Origin: Mytilus trossulus
Lineage: Eukaryota; Mollusca; Bivalvia; Mytilida; Mytilidae
Direction of reading: 5' to 3'
Assembly (NCBI RefSeq): GCF_036588685.1
Contig: NC_086374.1
Span: 89,274,059 to 89,338,058 of the forward strand
Length of the DNA: 64,000 bases
Both the position numbers and the translations under genes were made by a program. Below are positions 11,913 to 22,611 of this stretch, in pieces; the stretch's first letter is position 1; each line of letters begins with the position of its first letter. The notes beneath the pieces were generated by a model that saw only the letters and a program-made list of their open reading frames with translations, searched no databases and had not been told where the DNA came from.

Positions 11913-13718
11913 ATCCCAAGTCAAACTGAACTGCTATTATTAGCTGTTTTTTAGCTGTTATTTGCCAGTTCTTCATATTTTTAGCAGTCCTTTAGCTGTT
12001 CTAAGCATTCAATCTAATAGCAGTTTGAAAAACTGCCACATTTCACCATTTCTTAGCATTCGGCTTAGCATTCGTCTTAGCATTCATCTAAGCAATTGAC
12101 TTAGCATTCGTCTTAGCATTCATCTTAGCATTCCTCTTAGCAGTCAGGACAACAGTTATGACAGCAGTTCGATAGCTGTTGACCTATTAATCTTTGTTAT
12201 GAAAATGCTTGGATCTGGCAATGTTTTCAGCTTGAAGTTAAACATTTATTTGAAGATAATTTGATCATTTTCAAATGTGCATTTTGGCTCCATGTTGTGT
12301 GGAAATACTTGCTAGTGAAAAACTATTTTTGTCAATTATAAGCTTAATTTTCGATGAATACTTTTACACAACTGCAGTACAGTAAGTTGAAAGTCACAGT
12401 TAATGCTTGTGTATCTTCTGACATAACTTTGTTGGGGGAAACAGAAATCATACAGAAAGCCCACAAAAAGGGGGGATAGTTGTTTACTTAAATAGAATAT
12501 CTGATGCTGACAGGATTGCATTAGAATACTAGCATATATATACTAACAAATCAAGATGTTATTTGAAAAAAATAGATATGATTATTTTAATCTATTATTT
12601 GGTTAAAAAAACAAATCTGATCATATTCATGAGTTGAAAAAAGGGGGAGGGAATTCATAGGTAAACCTAGACTGCAAATAGCCGATTGGTTTAAATTGTC
12701 CAAACAATCAATTTAATGAAATTGATTTATAATATATATATATTACTTAAGTTTGTTTCAGAAAAAAGAAACATATAATATATATTACATGTGTATCAAG
12801 AATTTATTTGTTTTAAATTCCAAAAGAGAAAGAGGATATAACTGTTGTCTTTTGGTCCATATTTAATAGTACATTTGGCCTGTTTGGTAATAAAATAATG
12901 ATAACAATGAAATAACTTCTTATTTGAAAATCACTTAGTCAAGGTAGTGATAAGCCTCTTAGCAGTAATAGCTTTTAAATATTAAAGTTGCTTTTTTAAA
13001 AGTTTTGATAATTAAAGTGCATATTTAATTGTTCCTATATCATTACAGCCACATATATAAATAATAATGGGTCTAAGACCAGCTAAAGTAAGTGCTTCTC
13101 TTTTTTTTTTTTACATTCCCTTAAAATTAAGTTTGTTATTAGATTGTACAGTTACTGCTCTAATTACAAATATAGGTTTAAGTACATTTTTTTGAAATTT
13201 CACATAAGACTTGCAGTAAAATATTAGAATTTTAATAATTTTAGCTTTCATATCTTGTACACTGTATATAATGTATATTGATTACCAGTATTCATGTGTC
13301 GCCTTGTATTGCAACTTTTGGCAGATCTGATAGTATTCCACAGCAGTTATTAGCAGTTTACAAAACCATATTAGGATGTAAAACTTAGCAGTTGGCATGA
13401 ATATCCATTATTGACAGCTGTTATTATAGCAGTTCTCATGAATATTCATTTTTTGATAGCTGTTATTATAGCAGTTCTCATGAATATTCAGATCTCATTT
13501 AAATTTTTCGTTAAAAATAACTGCCAAAGAACTGTGAATGCTAAATAAACTGCTAAGAAACAGCTATGGAATGCTATTGGAATGCCTTTATGCAAATTAA
13601 TCATTGCCTTATATTTGGTAACTGTGAATGCTAATAAACTGCCAAATAACTGCTGTCGAGTGGGAACTGTGAATGCTAATTAACTGCTAAATAACTGCAG
13701 TTCACTTTGACTTGGGAT
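11913..13718. mobile_element. nested 1.8-kb non-autonomous TIR element
   Basis: Left end ATCCCAAGTCAAACTGAACT, right end its inverse with one change, and 'atc' immediately outside both ends (11910-11912 and 13719-13721), a candidate 3-base target duplication. It lies in the intron between transposase exons 14293-14571 and 11494-11778. The interior holds reiterated short units: 'cttagcattcgtcttagcat' near 12063-12140 and 'atagcagttctcatgaatat' twice near 13433-13490. No protein is encoded. Confidence 0.75.
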
Positions 13719-14292
13719 ATCAAGTATATGGATAGGTATTCAAACACAATTTTGTTTAGGGTAGTCATACATGTACATACACTATTTGATTAATGATACC
13801 AAAGGTTAATCCAAAGATGTTCATTCGTTTGTCTTTTATTCTTAGTGTATAAAAATGCATTATGAAAATGGATAATACATATCTCACAGCTACATCAGTG
13901 TACAGACCACATTTAATCTCGCCAATGGCACAATTAAATTTATTAGCCTATTGATGTCTTTACCTTATTTTCTTTATGTGATATTCTTACTCATTGTCAT
14001 GGTATGGTTCCTCTTACACATTCAAAAAATATTTTACAAGTTGTCTGCTAGGCCTATTACACCATCTTCAACTTGCTTTATTGTGTGCCATTCATATTTA
14101 TTATAATTTAAACTATGTTATATGTTGAGATGTTGTCTCGTGTACGTTTACCCTCTATTCTTTTTTTTGTTATAGATGAATTTTGCAACAACCTACTAGC
14201 CCTACCATATATTGTTCAATATTTTATCTTTACAGTAAAAAATAATTATTTGTACATAAAAATTATAGCTTATTCATATAAAAATATCTAAC

Positions 14293-14571
14293 CTGGGATA
14301 TTTGGGTTGCAAACAAATAACAAACCCAAGGCTTCCATCATCTTTCCTACAGAAGGCTATAGATATGTGCCATGGTATTCCTCTCTTTCCGAACCAATCA
14401 CATTGATCTTCACGAAACTTTCGTGGTAAAAACTTCATAGCCCAGTCACATACCAGTAAAACTTCATCTGAAGGCATGGTTTCAAAAAGTTGAGTTTTTG
14501 CTAAGTCTTGGTTTTTACATCTTATTATGTGTTTTTTTCAGGCTGAAAATACTCTTTGTTGCTTGTTGTAC
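14293..14571 (-). pseudogene. transposase-like gene, first catalytic exon, frame broken
   Basis: The acceptor is 'catttttag' before 14571, the donor gttaga from 14292. It contains RCKNQDLAKTQLF, then DEVLLVCDWAMKFLPRKF (candidate first catalytic Asp) and CDWFGKRGIPWHIS. The conserved block before it (WKKHIIRCKNQ in my reading) starts in another frame and the Trp codon reads TGA, so one base is extra near 14535 and the Trp is lost. At the exon end, only a different frame from the open one ends in phase 0, as the next exon needs, so a second frame change near 14340 is likely. Confidence 0.65.
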
Positions 14572-15213
14572 CTAAAAATGAAGATCAATTCATAAAATAT
14601 ATTTTTATTAAGTTTTATTCTAAATTTAGGTATGACCTGTTAGGTAATATTTTGTTCTAATCTCTGATGTCAGTTTTCTAAAATGTATGCTTTTTCATTG
14701 GTCTTTTCTTAGGGGAATAATTAAAGCAGTGTAAATATAAATTACAGACTTTCCTGTTGCAACTCAATTAGCCTAGTGACGATTCATTCACACTTAAAAA
14801 TAGAATACTCTCTGATAAAACATATCCTGAATTAGTTAATTCTTTTTATTTAATTCATAAGTTAATACAAAAATAATTGAATATTAAACAGTTGCTCTTT
14901 CCTTCTAGTCCAGTACATATATTGTGTAATGGAAATTTTATGCAGAATGATAGCCAGTAAAATACCGGTAGGAAGATTGGTCATCAAGTAACAAATCGAA
15001 AAAGAAAGTATTGCATTTGGGAAACATATATATGGAGGAAATATTCGTTAATTCAAAGAAAGTAATAAGCTTGATAACATCTCATAGCAAGCTGAATTAA
15101 CAGCAAGCAACAATAATAGATAAGGGTAATTAATTTCCTTGAACAATCATATGTAAATGCAATCAAACTTTTTTACATTTAAAAGTGGTCATATAAATAA
15201 TATAATAAGTTAC

Positions 15214-15431
15214 CCTGAAATTGAGGTCATTCATCTCATCCTCTTTTCATCTACTGAGGAAGTAACAAAGATCTTTTGTAATGCAGCAATGGTCTCTTTC
15301 AACTGTTCACAGCTTTCACAGACCATCTGGTGATTGTGAGAACATTGTTCTGTAAATGCCTCATCTTTTTCGTCACTGAGGGCATACAACATACAGTGAT
15401 CTGCTACTTCTCTTCCCTTTGAAATATGAAT
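15214..15431 (-). pseudogene. transposase-like gene, Cys/His cluster exon, frame broken at 3' end
   Basis: The acceptor is 'attttcag' before 15431, the donor gtaact from 15213. It joins in phase to the exon at 15822-16042. It encodes HISKGREVADHCMLYALSD, then CSHNHQMVCESCEQLKET, a cysteine/histidine cluster (CxxxH, CxxC) conserved at this place in the family. The open frame stops at KRMR, while the conserved acidic end (DEMNDLNFR) continues in the next frame, so one base has been lost near 15233. Confidence 0.65.
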
Positions 15432-15821
15432 CTGAAAATATTATAAATTAATGTGAAGGTATATAAAATAACATATGAACTACACTTGTTCCAATTTCAT
15501 TGGCCTAATACTAGTGGTTTGCAAATACATTTAAACTGGATCTCATCACAAACTATGCCATCAATGCTGGAAATAGCATGCATATGAGTTGCTATTTTAT
15601 TATTTCTAGGCAAGACAAAAATCAAGGAATTATTTAATCTAAATCAAGTTTATGTAATGGATGAATGCAAATCTTCATTAAAAAATCTATAATTTTTTGG
15701 CACCCCAACGATTTCGAAACTGAAGAAATTCAAAAACCTAAAAACTAATGGCAATTTCTAATTTATCACATAAAATGGACTTATTTATCCTTTAAAAGTG
15801 TCCAAATTTAGTCTAACAAAC

Positions 15822-16042
15822 CTTATAGTCAGTCCTTAAATACTGCTTTGATTGTAAGAACAGTGCCTGGAAACTTTTGTGGTCATCTGGTGATATAGCG
15901 TCGTAGGTCAGCAATTTGTCTAAGACATCTTGAAAGGTAATGAAGGCACGTCCTCCTTCTGCTACAAAATATTCCAGTCCTTCATGGCTTTTTCTGACTT
16001 TAGCACCACACTGGGCAAGTATTTTAAACATGGTACTGTCAC
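15822..16042 (-). CDS. transposase-like gene, exon with KVRKSHEGLEYF
   Basis: The acceptor is 'aaatag' before 16042 and the donor gtttgt from 15821. The split Gly codon from 16590 is completed by GT, giving LLGDSTMFKILAQCGAKVRK. KVRKSHEGLEYFVAEGGRAF is a strong family signature. Function is unknown; it lies between the helical middle and the Cys/His cluster. It is intact. Confidence 0.75.
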
Positions 16043-16589
16043 CTATTTAATAAAAGTAACATTTAGTTTAGATTGATTATTGTTTAAATGTCCAAGTAGC
16101 ACAATTAGATTTGATCGATTTTATAATTCATAATATTATTAGTCAATATGTATTATACAAGGATAACCAGTCCTTCATCTTTCATCTTTTTAAATATTTT
16201 CTACACATAAATTTAAAATCATGTTAATTTTAAATTTACACCTATGCAAAGAAACTAATTGGTTTTAAATATGTATTTCTTTCAAGTATGTGTTTTTTCA
16301 ACCGGTGCTAATTCAGGTGGTGTTGCATTTGACAAAGTCTACCAAAATTATTTTTGCATAGATTTCCAGCCAAGAAAGTGCTATTAGCCATCTTAAACCT
16401 GTACCTTGTTGAAGGTGTCATTGTCACTTTGAGATGTCAGAAGAACAAATATTAAAATGCACTGTTCGTATGCTTTTTGTTTTTATGTGTGTTTTTTTTT
16501 TTTAGATTTTGTGTCATGGTTAGACACCCCATATGATATCCTTTAATTTGTGTATTTTTCTATACATATATATCTTTATTTGGCCTTAC

Positions 16590-17378
16590 CTAAAAGTGAA
16601 ATTTCATTTTCCTGACAGTATGCTTTGTACTGCTGTATTATGTCTGCTGAACCCATGCAACGTACAACGTTAGGTAAATTGTGGACTGTTCCATCTGAAA
16701 ACTTCAGTTTTTTTTCCCCAAAAGGTAGATCACGGACAACATGACTGGATGTAATGAAATCTAAGAATGCGTCTAATCTTTCAGGATCTAATTTTTGTCG
16801 ATGCAATTTTTTCTCAGGAATTGGAAGTGCTGGCCCAATTTTCTTTGAATGACTGAGAGCAGCATAGTAGCGATGAGATGTTATTTCTGGTAGTAGAGAC
16901 AGTAAGTCCTTGAAGGACATTCTTGAGGCAAGAACTGAAAGAACTTGTCTACCTTGTTGCCAGGATTCTGCTTTTCTGTATGAAGTGACAATATCTTTGT
17001 ACTCTGTATGACTAGTTCTGTATTCTTCATTTAACTGCTTGGGACATTTTATGTCATCAATTACTTCATCAACATCATTTGGAAATAAAATTTCTATTAT
17101 CAATTTCATAATCTCATCAAATCTTTCTTTGTAGGTGTTTCTTGTTTTAAATGTGTAGGACTGCCATGTTTTTCTTTCTTTTTCTGAGAATTCCTGCAAT
17201 CTGACAGATGACAGGAAATCATTCAAAGATGTCAAGTAGCTGCAACGTTCATAACTTCTGACTGATTGCTGCAAAGAAGTATAAAACTGATAACAATTAA
17301 ATAAAGGAGGAATGGGCCCAAGGGTCATAGATGATTCCCCTGCTTGCATGTAACATTTTAAAGGGACACAACTTGCCA
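16590..17378 (-). CDS. transposase-like gene, long middle exon
   Basis: About 260 codons, donor gtaagg from 16589. Helical, charged sequence near the start (TSLNDFLSSVRLQEF, KTRNTYKERFDEIMKLIIEI), then SRMSFKDLLSLLPEIT and VVRCMGSADIIQQYKAYCQE, which are the conserved stretches. The exon's 5' edge is uncertain: 'tctag' before 17378 fits as acceptor, but the phase does not match the preceding exon (18005-18079), so either a small exon is missed or there is another frame lesion. Confidence 0.7.
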
Positions 17379-17615
17379 CTAGACATTATGCAGGCAGCGG
17401 GAAAGAATTATGTTTTATGTTCATAATCAATCTTGCATAAATAAAATCAACTGAACATTCTAATGCAACAACATTTGTAACGTTCATTTTGATTGGATAA
17501 CGTCATTAATTTACATGGCATCAATTGACAATTGATGCTATGGGACGTTCGTGCAAGCGCAGATGGCATATGACAAATTTTGAATACATGTTTTAACGTT
17601 GATTTCTGACAGTTT

Positions 17616-17802
17616 CATTAGAATGGAGATAACAATATTGCATTTTAAGCTCTGACGGCATCAATTTGGGATTTGATGGTCGCAAATACCCGTTTACTGT
17701 CTCCGCTAACGTGTCGCCAGTAAACTTAATTTGCGACCATCAAATCCCCAATTGATGCCGTCTGAGCTTAAAATACAATACAGTTATCTCCTAAATGTAA
17801 TG
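17616..17802. repeat. long foldback (imperfect palindrome) in a transposase intron
   Basis: 'gaatggagataac' ... 'tttgatggtcgcaaat' pairs with 'atttgcgaccatcaaa' ... 'gttatctcctaaat', leaving a loop of about 25 bases around 17700. Stems of about 80 bases with few mismatches. A smaller palindrome 'gcatcaattgacaattgatg' lies next to it at 17519. This is a foldback MITE-like insertion. Confidence 0.8.
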
Positions 17803-18004
17803 CTTATATGTTTTGATTGTTCTTCTTTTAATTCTGTTTCCTTTTAATTTCTGGTAATTGTGCCTAAAATATAGGATTCATTTCTTTTGAATGCGGCTTT
17901 AATTTCTGTTTTTGAGTTGTCACATTGATCATGTTAAAGTGTTAATGATGTAAACTTTTATCAATGTAATGTGATAGAATACTTTTTTTGGAGATTTTAC
18001 TTAC

Positions 18005-18079
18005 TTGTGACTGGGATAAATAATTTTGACTTCCTGACTCTTCTGATGTAACTGTATATTCGGATGCTGAAATTTCAAT
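18005..18079 (-). CDS. small linker exon of the transposase-like gene
   Basis: 25 codons (IEISASEYTVTSEESGSQNY...), acceptor 'ttttcag', donor gtaagt, phase 0 at both ends. It is Ser/Glu-rich, of low complexity and presumably a flexible linker. Supported only by splice sites, an open frame and its position between other exons. Confidence 0.5.
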
Positions 18080-18890
18080 CTGAAAAATAATGATGTATTT
18101 TGTTTACATTTTTTGAAATCCTGAATGTGCTAAAAGCATTAACACATTTTTAGTTTTTAAACATAATTAATTACTATAGAAACAAAATATTTTTTTTAAA
18201 AAATATTATGGTCTGTATACAGTATCTTATTTTTGCACTAAACTATATTCTAACCTTGTTTTAAGTAAAACAGTTTTTACCACCGACAAATATATATTTT
18301 GTTTTGGTACGTAAGACACAGACACAGACACATGTACTAGTATATAATACATAAACCTGTTTATAAAATCTTTACATTTAAACATCAAACATCGAACATC
18401 AACAAAAAAAGTAACGTCAGAAAAACAAATGCAAATATATACTTTAGTTAAAATTAAATGTATTTCTTAGCAAAATGAACAATTTCTATGTGATTTTATT
18501 TTGCACTTTTATCAATTGAGAAGGTAATTTTAATTTAAATTTTGTAATTCAAAATCATTGCAAAAAGGGACAGATTTATAAAGGAGGGGATGCTAGTTTT
18601 CCTCGTTGTATTGTTTTACAATTGTCTTTTGGAGGCCTTTTGTAGCTGACTCTGTGATTTATGGGTTTTTCTTATTGTTGAAGACATAAGAATGACCATT
18701 AGCTATTTACTGCAATGCCTTTGGTCTCTGGTGGAGATTTGACTTGTTGGCTATTAATATTATACCACATCTTCTTGTTTTTGTATGAATTGTGCCCAAA
18801 AAATTATAAAAATGTTGTTCTTGTCTTGAAATAATGCAAATGATGACTAAAATATCCTTTACCTTGTTATAATTGTCTAATGGGTCACAA

Positions 18891-18904
18891 CCCCCCCCCC
18901 CCCC
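18891..18904 (+). repeat. poly-C run
   Basis: Fourteen C in a row, followed by 'taaccaccccc'. It is a likely site of length error in the assembly. It lies in an intron of the transposase-like gene. Confidence 0.9.
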
Positions 18905-18969
18905 TAACCACCCCCAAATAAAAACTAAAAAAAAAAAATTATATCAAAAATGACACTAGCTGTGCTTAC

Positions 18970-19071
18970 AAGATTATCGCAAATATTTTCTTTTTCTGTT
19001 AACACATCCAACTGGTCAGTCTCCATGAGATATGTTTCATCATCTGTATCTAATTTTGTGCATTGCTGAAT
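18970..19071 (-). CDS. small acidic linker exon of the transposase-like gene
   Basis: 34 codons (IQQCTKLDTDDETYLMETDQ...), acceptor 'ttaaacag', donor gtaagc, phase 0 at both ends, so it can be included or skipped without a frame change. No domain. Confidence 0.5.
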
Positions 19072-19797
19072 CTGTTTAATACAAATATAAAGTCTATTGA
19101 TAAGAAATGTATTGGTTATTCAATACTTTTTGGTACATCCTGTCAACATTTATTATCTTTCTTGGACTGCTTTAAATTTAGATTTTATTAACCAGGGGCC
19201 CTTGCCCTTTATAGCCTTTCCATTCTTAAAGAATTGTTTTCATTGCAAACCCATACAGTAACCTGCATTTGTTCATATCTGTGTTCTTTGGTGGGCAGCT
19301 GTCTCATTGCCCATCATTCAACATCTCTATGTAGAATGTATATTGAACAAACATACAGTCAATTAGGCATAAATATATATGCTAACCACCTATATCTTAA
19401 CACGTTATCTGGTTATGGTGCAATGTGTCTGTGGTACACAAAATTATTCATCTAGTGATACTGGTGTCAGACAGGTTTACCATGTTTACAAAGTAAAAAG
19501 TCGGACTCTTTTTTTTTATCATTTTTTTGTTCCAGTAAATTAGGTAAAGAGTTTATTGACCCTATATGGAATTTGCATAAAGTGTTTAATTAGTTAAGCA
19601 GTTAGGGTTGGTATGCATTGGATTTTTTTTATTCATATGTATGTTTTTGTTTTTTTATCTGGTCGGGTTGTTGTCTCTTTGACACATTCCCCATTTCCAT
19701 TCTCAATTTTATTAAAGAGCTTGCTGTACATGAAATTTTAGATAAATTCACAGACACATGTACTCTGATTGTTAAAACAATATTTTGTTTGCCTTAC

Positions 19798-19889
19798 CTG
19801 GTCATCTTCACACTTTCCTTGATCAAGACTTTCAGCTTCTATCTCTGTGGACTGCTTGGAAATTTTAATAAGGCAGCTAGTGCATGCAG
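19798..19889 (-). CDS. small CxxC exon of the transposase-like gene
   Basis: 30 codons after two leading bases (ACTSCLIKISKQ...), acceptor 'ttttttcag', donor gtaagg. The CxxC pair follows PIGT of the previous exon if the 8-base duplication there is discounted, giving a short zinc-ribbon-like pattern known in the family. Ends in phase 0. Confidence 0.5.
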
Positions 19890-20685
19890 CTGAAAAAAAG
19901 AAGCATTGACTTGACATAGGCTGTATTGATCATTTTGAAATGTGCATCTTAAGATATTTTTTGAAAGGGCATATGGGTTGTTTAAATATTTTGGATTTTT
20001 TTCTGATATGTGGGTTCAATCATTCCTGAAAACTTACATAATACATGTACATGAGTATGGTTAATTAATAGAAACTTTACAGCAATGGTTATGTTTATAT
20101 TGAGATTGAAGAGATCAACACATAGTTTTTACAGACATCTTACATGTAACAGAAAAGATCAACATATTCATGTCTATGACCTATTGACATGTAAATTGTA
20201 CCCCACTGATATATAGTTTTAAATAAACAGAAATCAGTACCTCAAGTGTAGGATTCCTCTCCTTATTAGGAAGCTTCCATTCGATTTTCAAAGGGATAAA
20301 GGATTATTTAAAAAAAAAAAGGCAGGACAAGAGCATCAGAAGTTTTGAGGGAAAAAAAGATGAGCAACTTTGTCCACAAAATGACAGGATGACAAATAAT
20401 GTAAAAAAAAGTCAGAATAAAATCAATGAAAGAATAAAACAATACCCAATATCTAGTCAGGGTGAAAAATAAAACGGCAAGAAAGAGATAATCTCAGATT
20501 ATAACTAAAAAAAGTACAGGACCCCCCCCCTTTAAAAATTCAAATGGTAGCTAAAAAGGGTCTCTTTTGTATTTCTAGAGTGTTATTTAAAAAAGTATTG
20601 AACAAATGTAAACTATACCAGGCAATTGGAAAGAAAAAAAAATTAAACAGTCATAATAAATATATCAATTTAGTTTTTAACTTAC

Positions 20686-21048
20686 GTGTTCCAATCAGCC
20701 AATAGGAAGTGTGAGGCCATAACACTTCTGAATCTTTTCTACATCAGTGATGGTGATATTGCGGCTAGGCTTTGGCTTTTTTACACCAACAACAGAGTGT
20801 GATGCTACTGGAGGATGTGCACTAATCAAAGTAGGAAGCTGACCTACTTTTCTCCTTCTCAAATCAGAGTTTCTTTTCAATAATTGGTTGAAATGGGTTG
20901 AGCATATATAAAAATCAGTAAAATTCTTTGGCAAAAGACCAGATTCAGTTAAAATTATATTTTTGTCATTGAAGTCACATGTGTTGATATCAGTAACATC
21001 ATCAGAACACTCATCTGTAGTGCAGTTTGTGTTAAAATTGCAAACCAT
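20686..21048 (-). pseudogene. N-terminal exon of the transposase-like gene, C2CH-like, frame broken
   Basis: It starts at MVCNFNTNC and has a cysteine-rich start, then DFYICSTHFNQLLKRN, whose C-x2-H-F recalls the last zinc ligands of a THAP finger. Then come basic residues (DLRRRKVGQLP) and KIQKCYGLTLPIG. The donor gtaagt is at 20680-20685, but the frame meets TGA first. The cause is an 8-base duplication: 'ccaatcag' then 'ccaatagg' at 20691-20706. Whether the real start lies in an earlier exon is unclear. The THAP relationship is a guess from spacing. Confidence 0.6.
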
Positions 21049-21462
21049 TTCGTGTGTCTGCTGCTGGAGCTGCTACTTTCATTTTTAACATAAAAACAAC
21101 AAAAGAGTTGTACTAAGGGAAATAACTCTAGTAGAATTTTGCACTCCTGATAGCAAATTTCTATATGACCAAGGTGAATTATTTTTCTTATTTGAAATAA
21201 CACATATCTGATTTTTGGTATATAAAAACTATTACGAGAGAACTTTATATTCTGTTAATTTCAAAGGATTTCATCGGTGCGTTTTGGAGAAATACTTAGT
21301 TGGATTTTAAAGGTTTCTACTGTAAAATTCTGAAAATGAATTGTATGGTTACCATGGCAATGAACATTACAATATTTTTTTATTATGACAAAGATGTTTT
21401 TACATCACTAAGCATTCATTTAAAAAAGTTTTATGAAAATCGGTGACCACTGGTTTCCATCA

Positions 21463-21493
21463 TATTTTGATGCTTACAGAGAATGCATGGCTC
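21463..21493 (-). repeat. right terminal inverted repeat
   Basis: 'gatgcttacagagaatgcat' then 'ggctc' followed by TTAA (21494-21497). Reverse complement of the left end at 7453 with two additional bases. Confidence 0.8.
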
Positions 21494-21497
21494 TTAA

Positions 21498-22005
21498 AGG
21501 GCAAACGAATATTTTCACAAATTTTCTTTTCATCTATTTTGGGTTATAGTTGTATACACTATAGGAGTAAATAAACCATGACTACTGTCCCCTCCCCACC
21601 AAAAAAAAAGATACAACAACAAAAAACATAATAAATAAACAGCTGCGCCATTAGAGCATGATACACCCGTCACATTTTCAAAGTTCATTGCCTTCTCAAT
21701 GTCATACTAGTATAAGAAATTTATCAAAATGAAAAGGGATCTTACGTCAATAGATATAAACAATTCATCATTGTGCCATAAGAATAGCTGAAAAACCTTT
21801 TTGATTTAACGACCGAAAACTGCAAAATTCCCCTTTTTATGAATAAAACCATGTAACTCAGAAACTTCAAATCTAAAATATACAAAAATTAAAAAAGCGC
21901 TCATGTCCATAGATATAGACAATTCACCACAAAATGTCTGGCCTGTAAGTGAAAGCATTCTTGAGTTATTGTCCAAAAACTGGCGATCCCCCTTATTTAG
22001 TATAC
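21498..22005. other. duplicated vanin 3' flank between two insertions
   Basis: 'agggcaaacgaatattttca' and 'gttatagttgtatacactat' match the flank downstream of vanin copy B (50355-50420) and the third unit (42330-42400). It is cut from the rest of the vanin A 3' flank (25261 on) by the LTR element. No gene. Confidence 0.7.
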
Positions 22006-22599
22006 TGTAGCAGGAACAATTCTGCCTAAGATTCGGGAGCGCGGACCACAGCTAATTCTAGTTTGTAAACTGATGTGCGGAAAACGACTGATGCCAAAAG
22101 TGATGAGCTGTAATATATCTAAGTAAATGAAAACCCAAAACTGAAAACAATATATAATTTAATCATCAAAGTACAACTGTTATCATGTATATCATGTAAA
22201 GCCAAAAGGGTAGAAATGGAGCATTCAATGACTTCAAATTAACCGTACTAAGGAGGCATGTAGCTAATGCACTAACCTATTGGAAACTGGTTGGAAAGCT
22301 TGGCTTTCCTTGGTGGGACTGAATGTCAGTCCTCAGAGGATTCATAATATGAATCTAAAAGAAGTTATATAAAATCTATAAGTCTCTCACCGAAGGTATC
22401 CAGAGAAGTTGCAACGATGCAAATATTAAACTGTACAATTAAAATAAATACCTTTAACTAATGATTTCAAATAGCAAAAGCTATGCAATTTAACAAATAT
22501 ATGCGGAATAAACTTCATGTAAATTCTTAAATAAGAAATATGAAATTTATAGTTTTAAACAAGGGAAATAATTATGACATAATAATCCTAACTGCTACA
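22006..22599 (-). repeat. LTR (3' LTR relative to gag)
   Basis: TG...CA ends; differs from the other LTR at a few sites only (for example 'cactaacct' against 'cacttacct', and 'ttcataatat' against 'ttcaaagtat'). Confidence 0.9.
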
Positions 22600-22611
22600 T
22601 TCCTCCCCACT
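22600..22611 (-). other. polypurine tract
   Basis: On the minus strand GAGTGGGGAGGA lies immediately before the 3' LTR, as expected for the plus-strand primer of an LTR element. Confidence 0.7.

Larger units (their letters stand above)
9062..21048 (-). pseudogene. multi-exon transposase-like gene with D-D-E/D core, disrupted
   Basis: Eleven exons can be placed by splice sites and phase: 20686-21048, 19798-19889, 18970-19071, 18005-18079, 16590-about 17378, 15822-16042, 15214-15431, 14293-14571, 11494-11778, 10569-10734 and 9062-9747. The protein has a cysteine/histidine-rich N-terminus, a helical middle, a CxxC-type cluster, an RNase H-like core (CDWAMKFLP, then WSDNAGCYKS, then ESQNGKGPCDR) and a C2H2 finger plus a conserved C-terminal domain. 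I know this as a widespread unnamed family in cnidarian, molluscan and fish genomes, not as a named gene. Lesions: an 8-base duplication at 20691-20706 that brings a stop before the donor, a frame break near 15233, a frame break with loss of a conserved Trp codon near 14535, and a probable frame switch near 14340. The join between exons four and five is also uncertain in phase. Confidence 0.75.
7449..21497 (-). mobile_element. TTAA-flanked DNA transposon of about 14 kb (Kolobok-like by target site)
   Basis: The left end reads TTAA then GAGCCATTCTCTGTTAGCATC (7453 on). The right end is the reverse complement, with a two-base difference, followed by TTAA (21494-21497). The block between duplicates nothing in the flanks, while the two flanks join into a sequence that is continuous in the paralogous copies at 42240-42360 and 50330-50400. 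Inside, on the minus strand, lies a multi-exon transposase-like gene (9062-21048). TTAA target duplication is used by piggyBac and Kolobok elements. The C2CH-like N-terminus of the protein fits Kolobok better, but that assignment is inference. The gene is broken, so the copy is dead. Confidence 0.8.

Noticed and set aside
11990-12150. CRISPR-like spaced repeats ('ttagcattc')
   Set aside because: Units are short, degenerate and irregularly spaced, in an animal genome and inside a TIR element.
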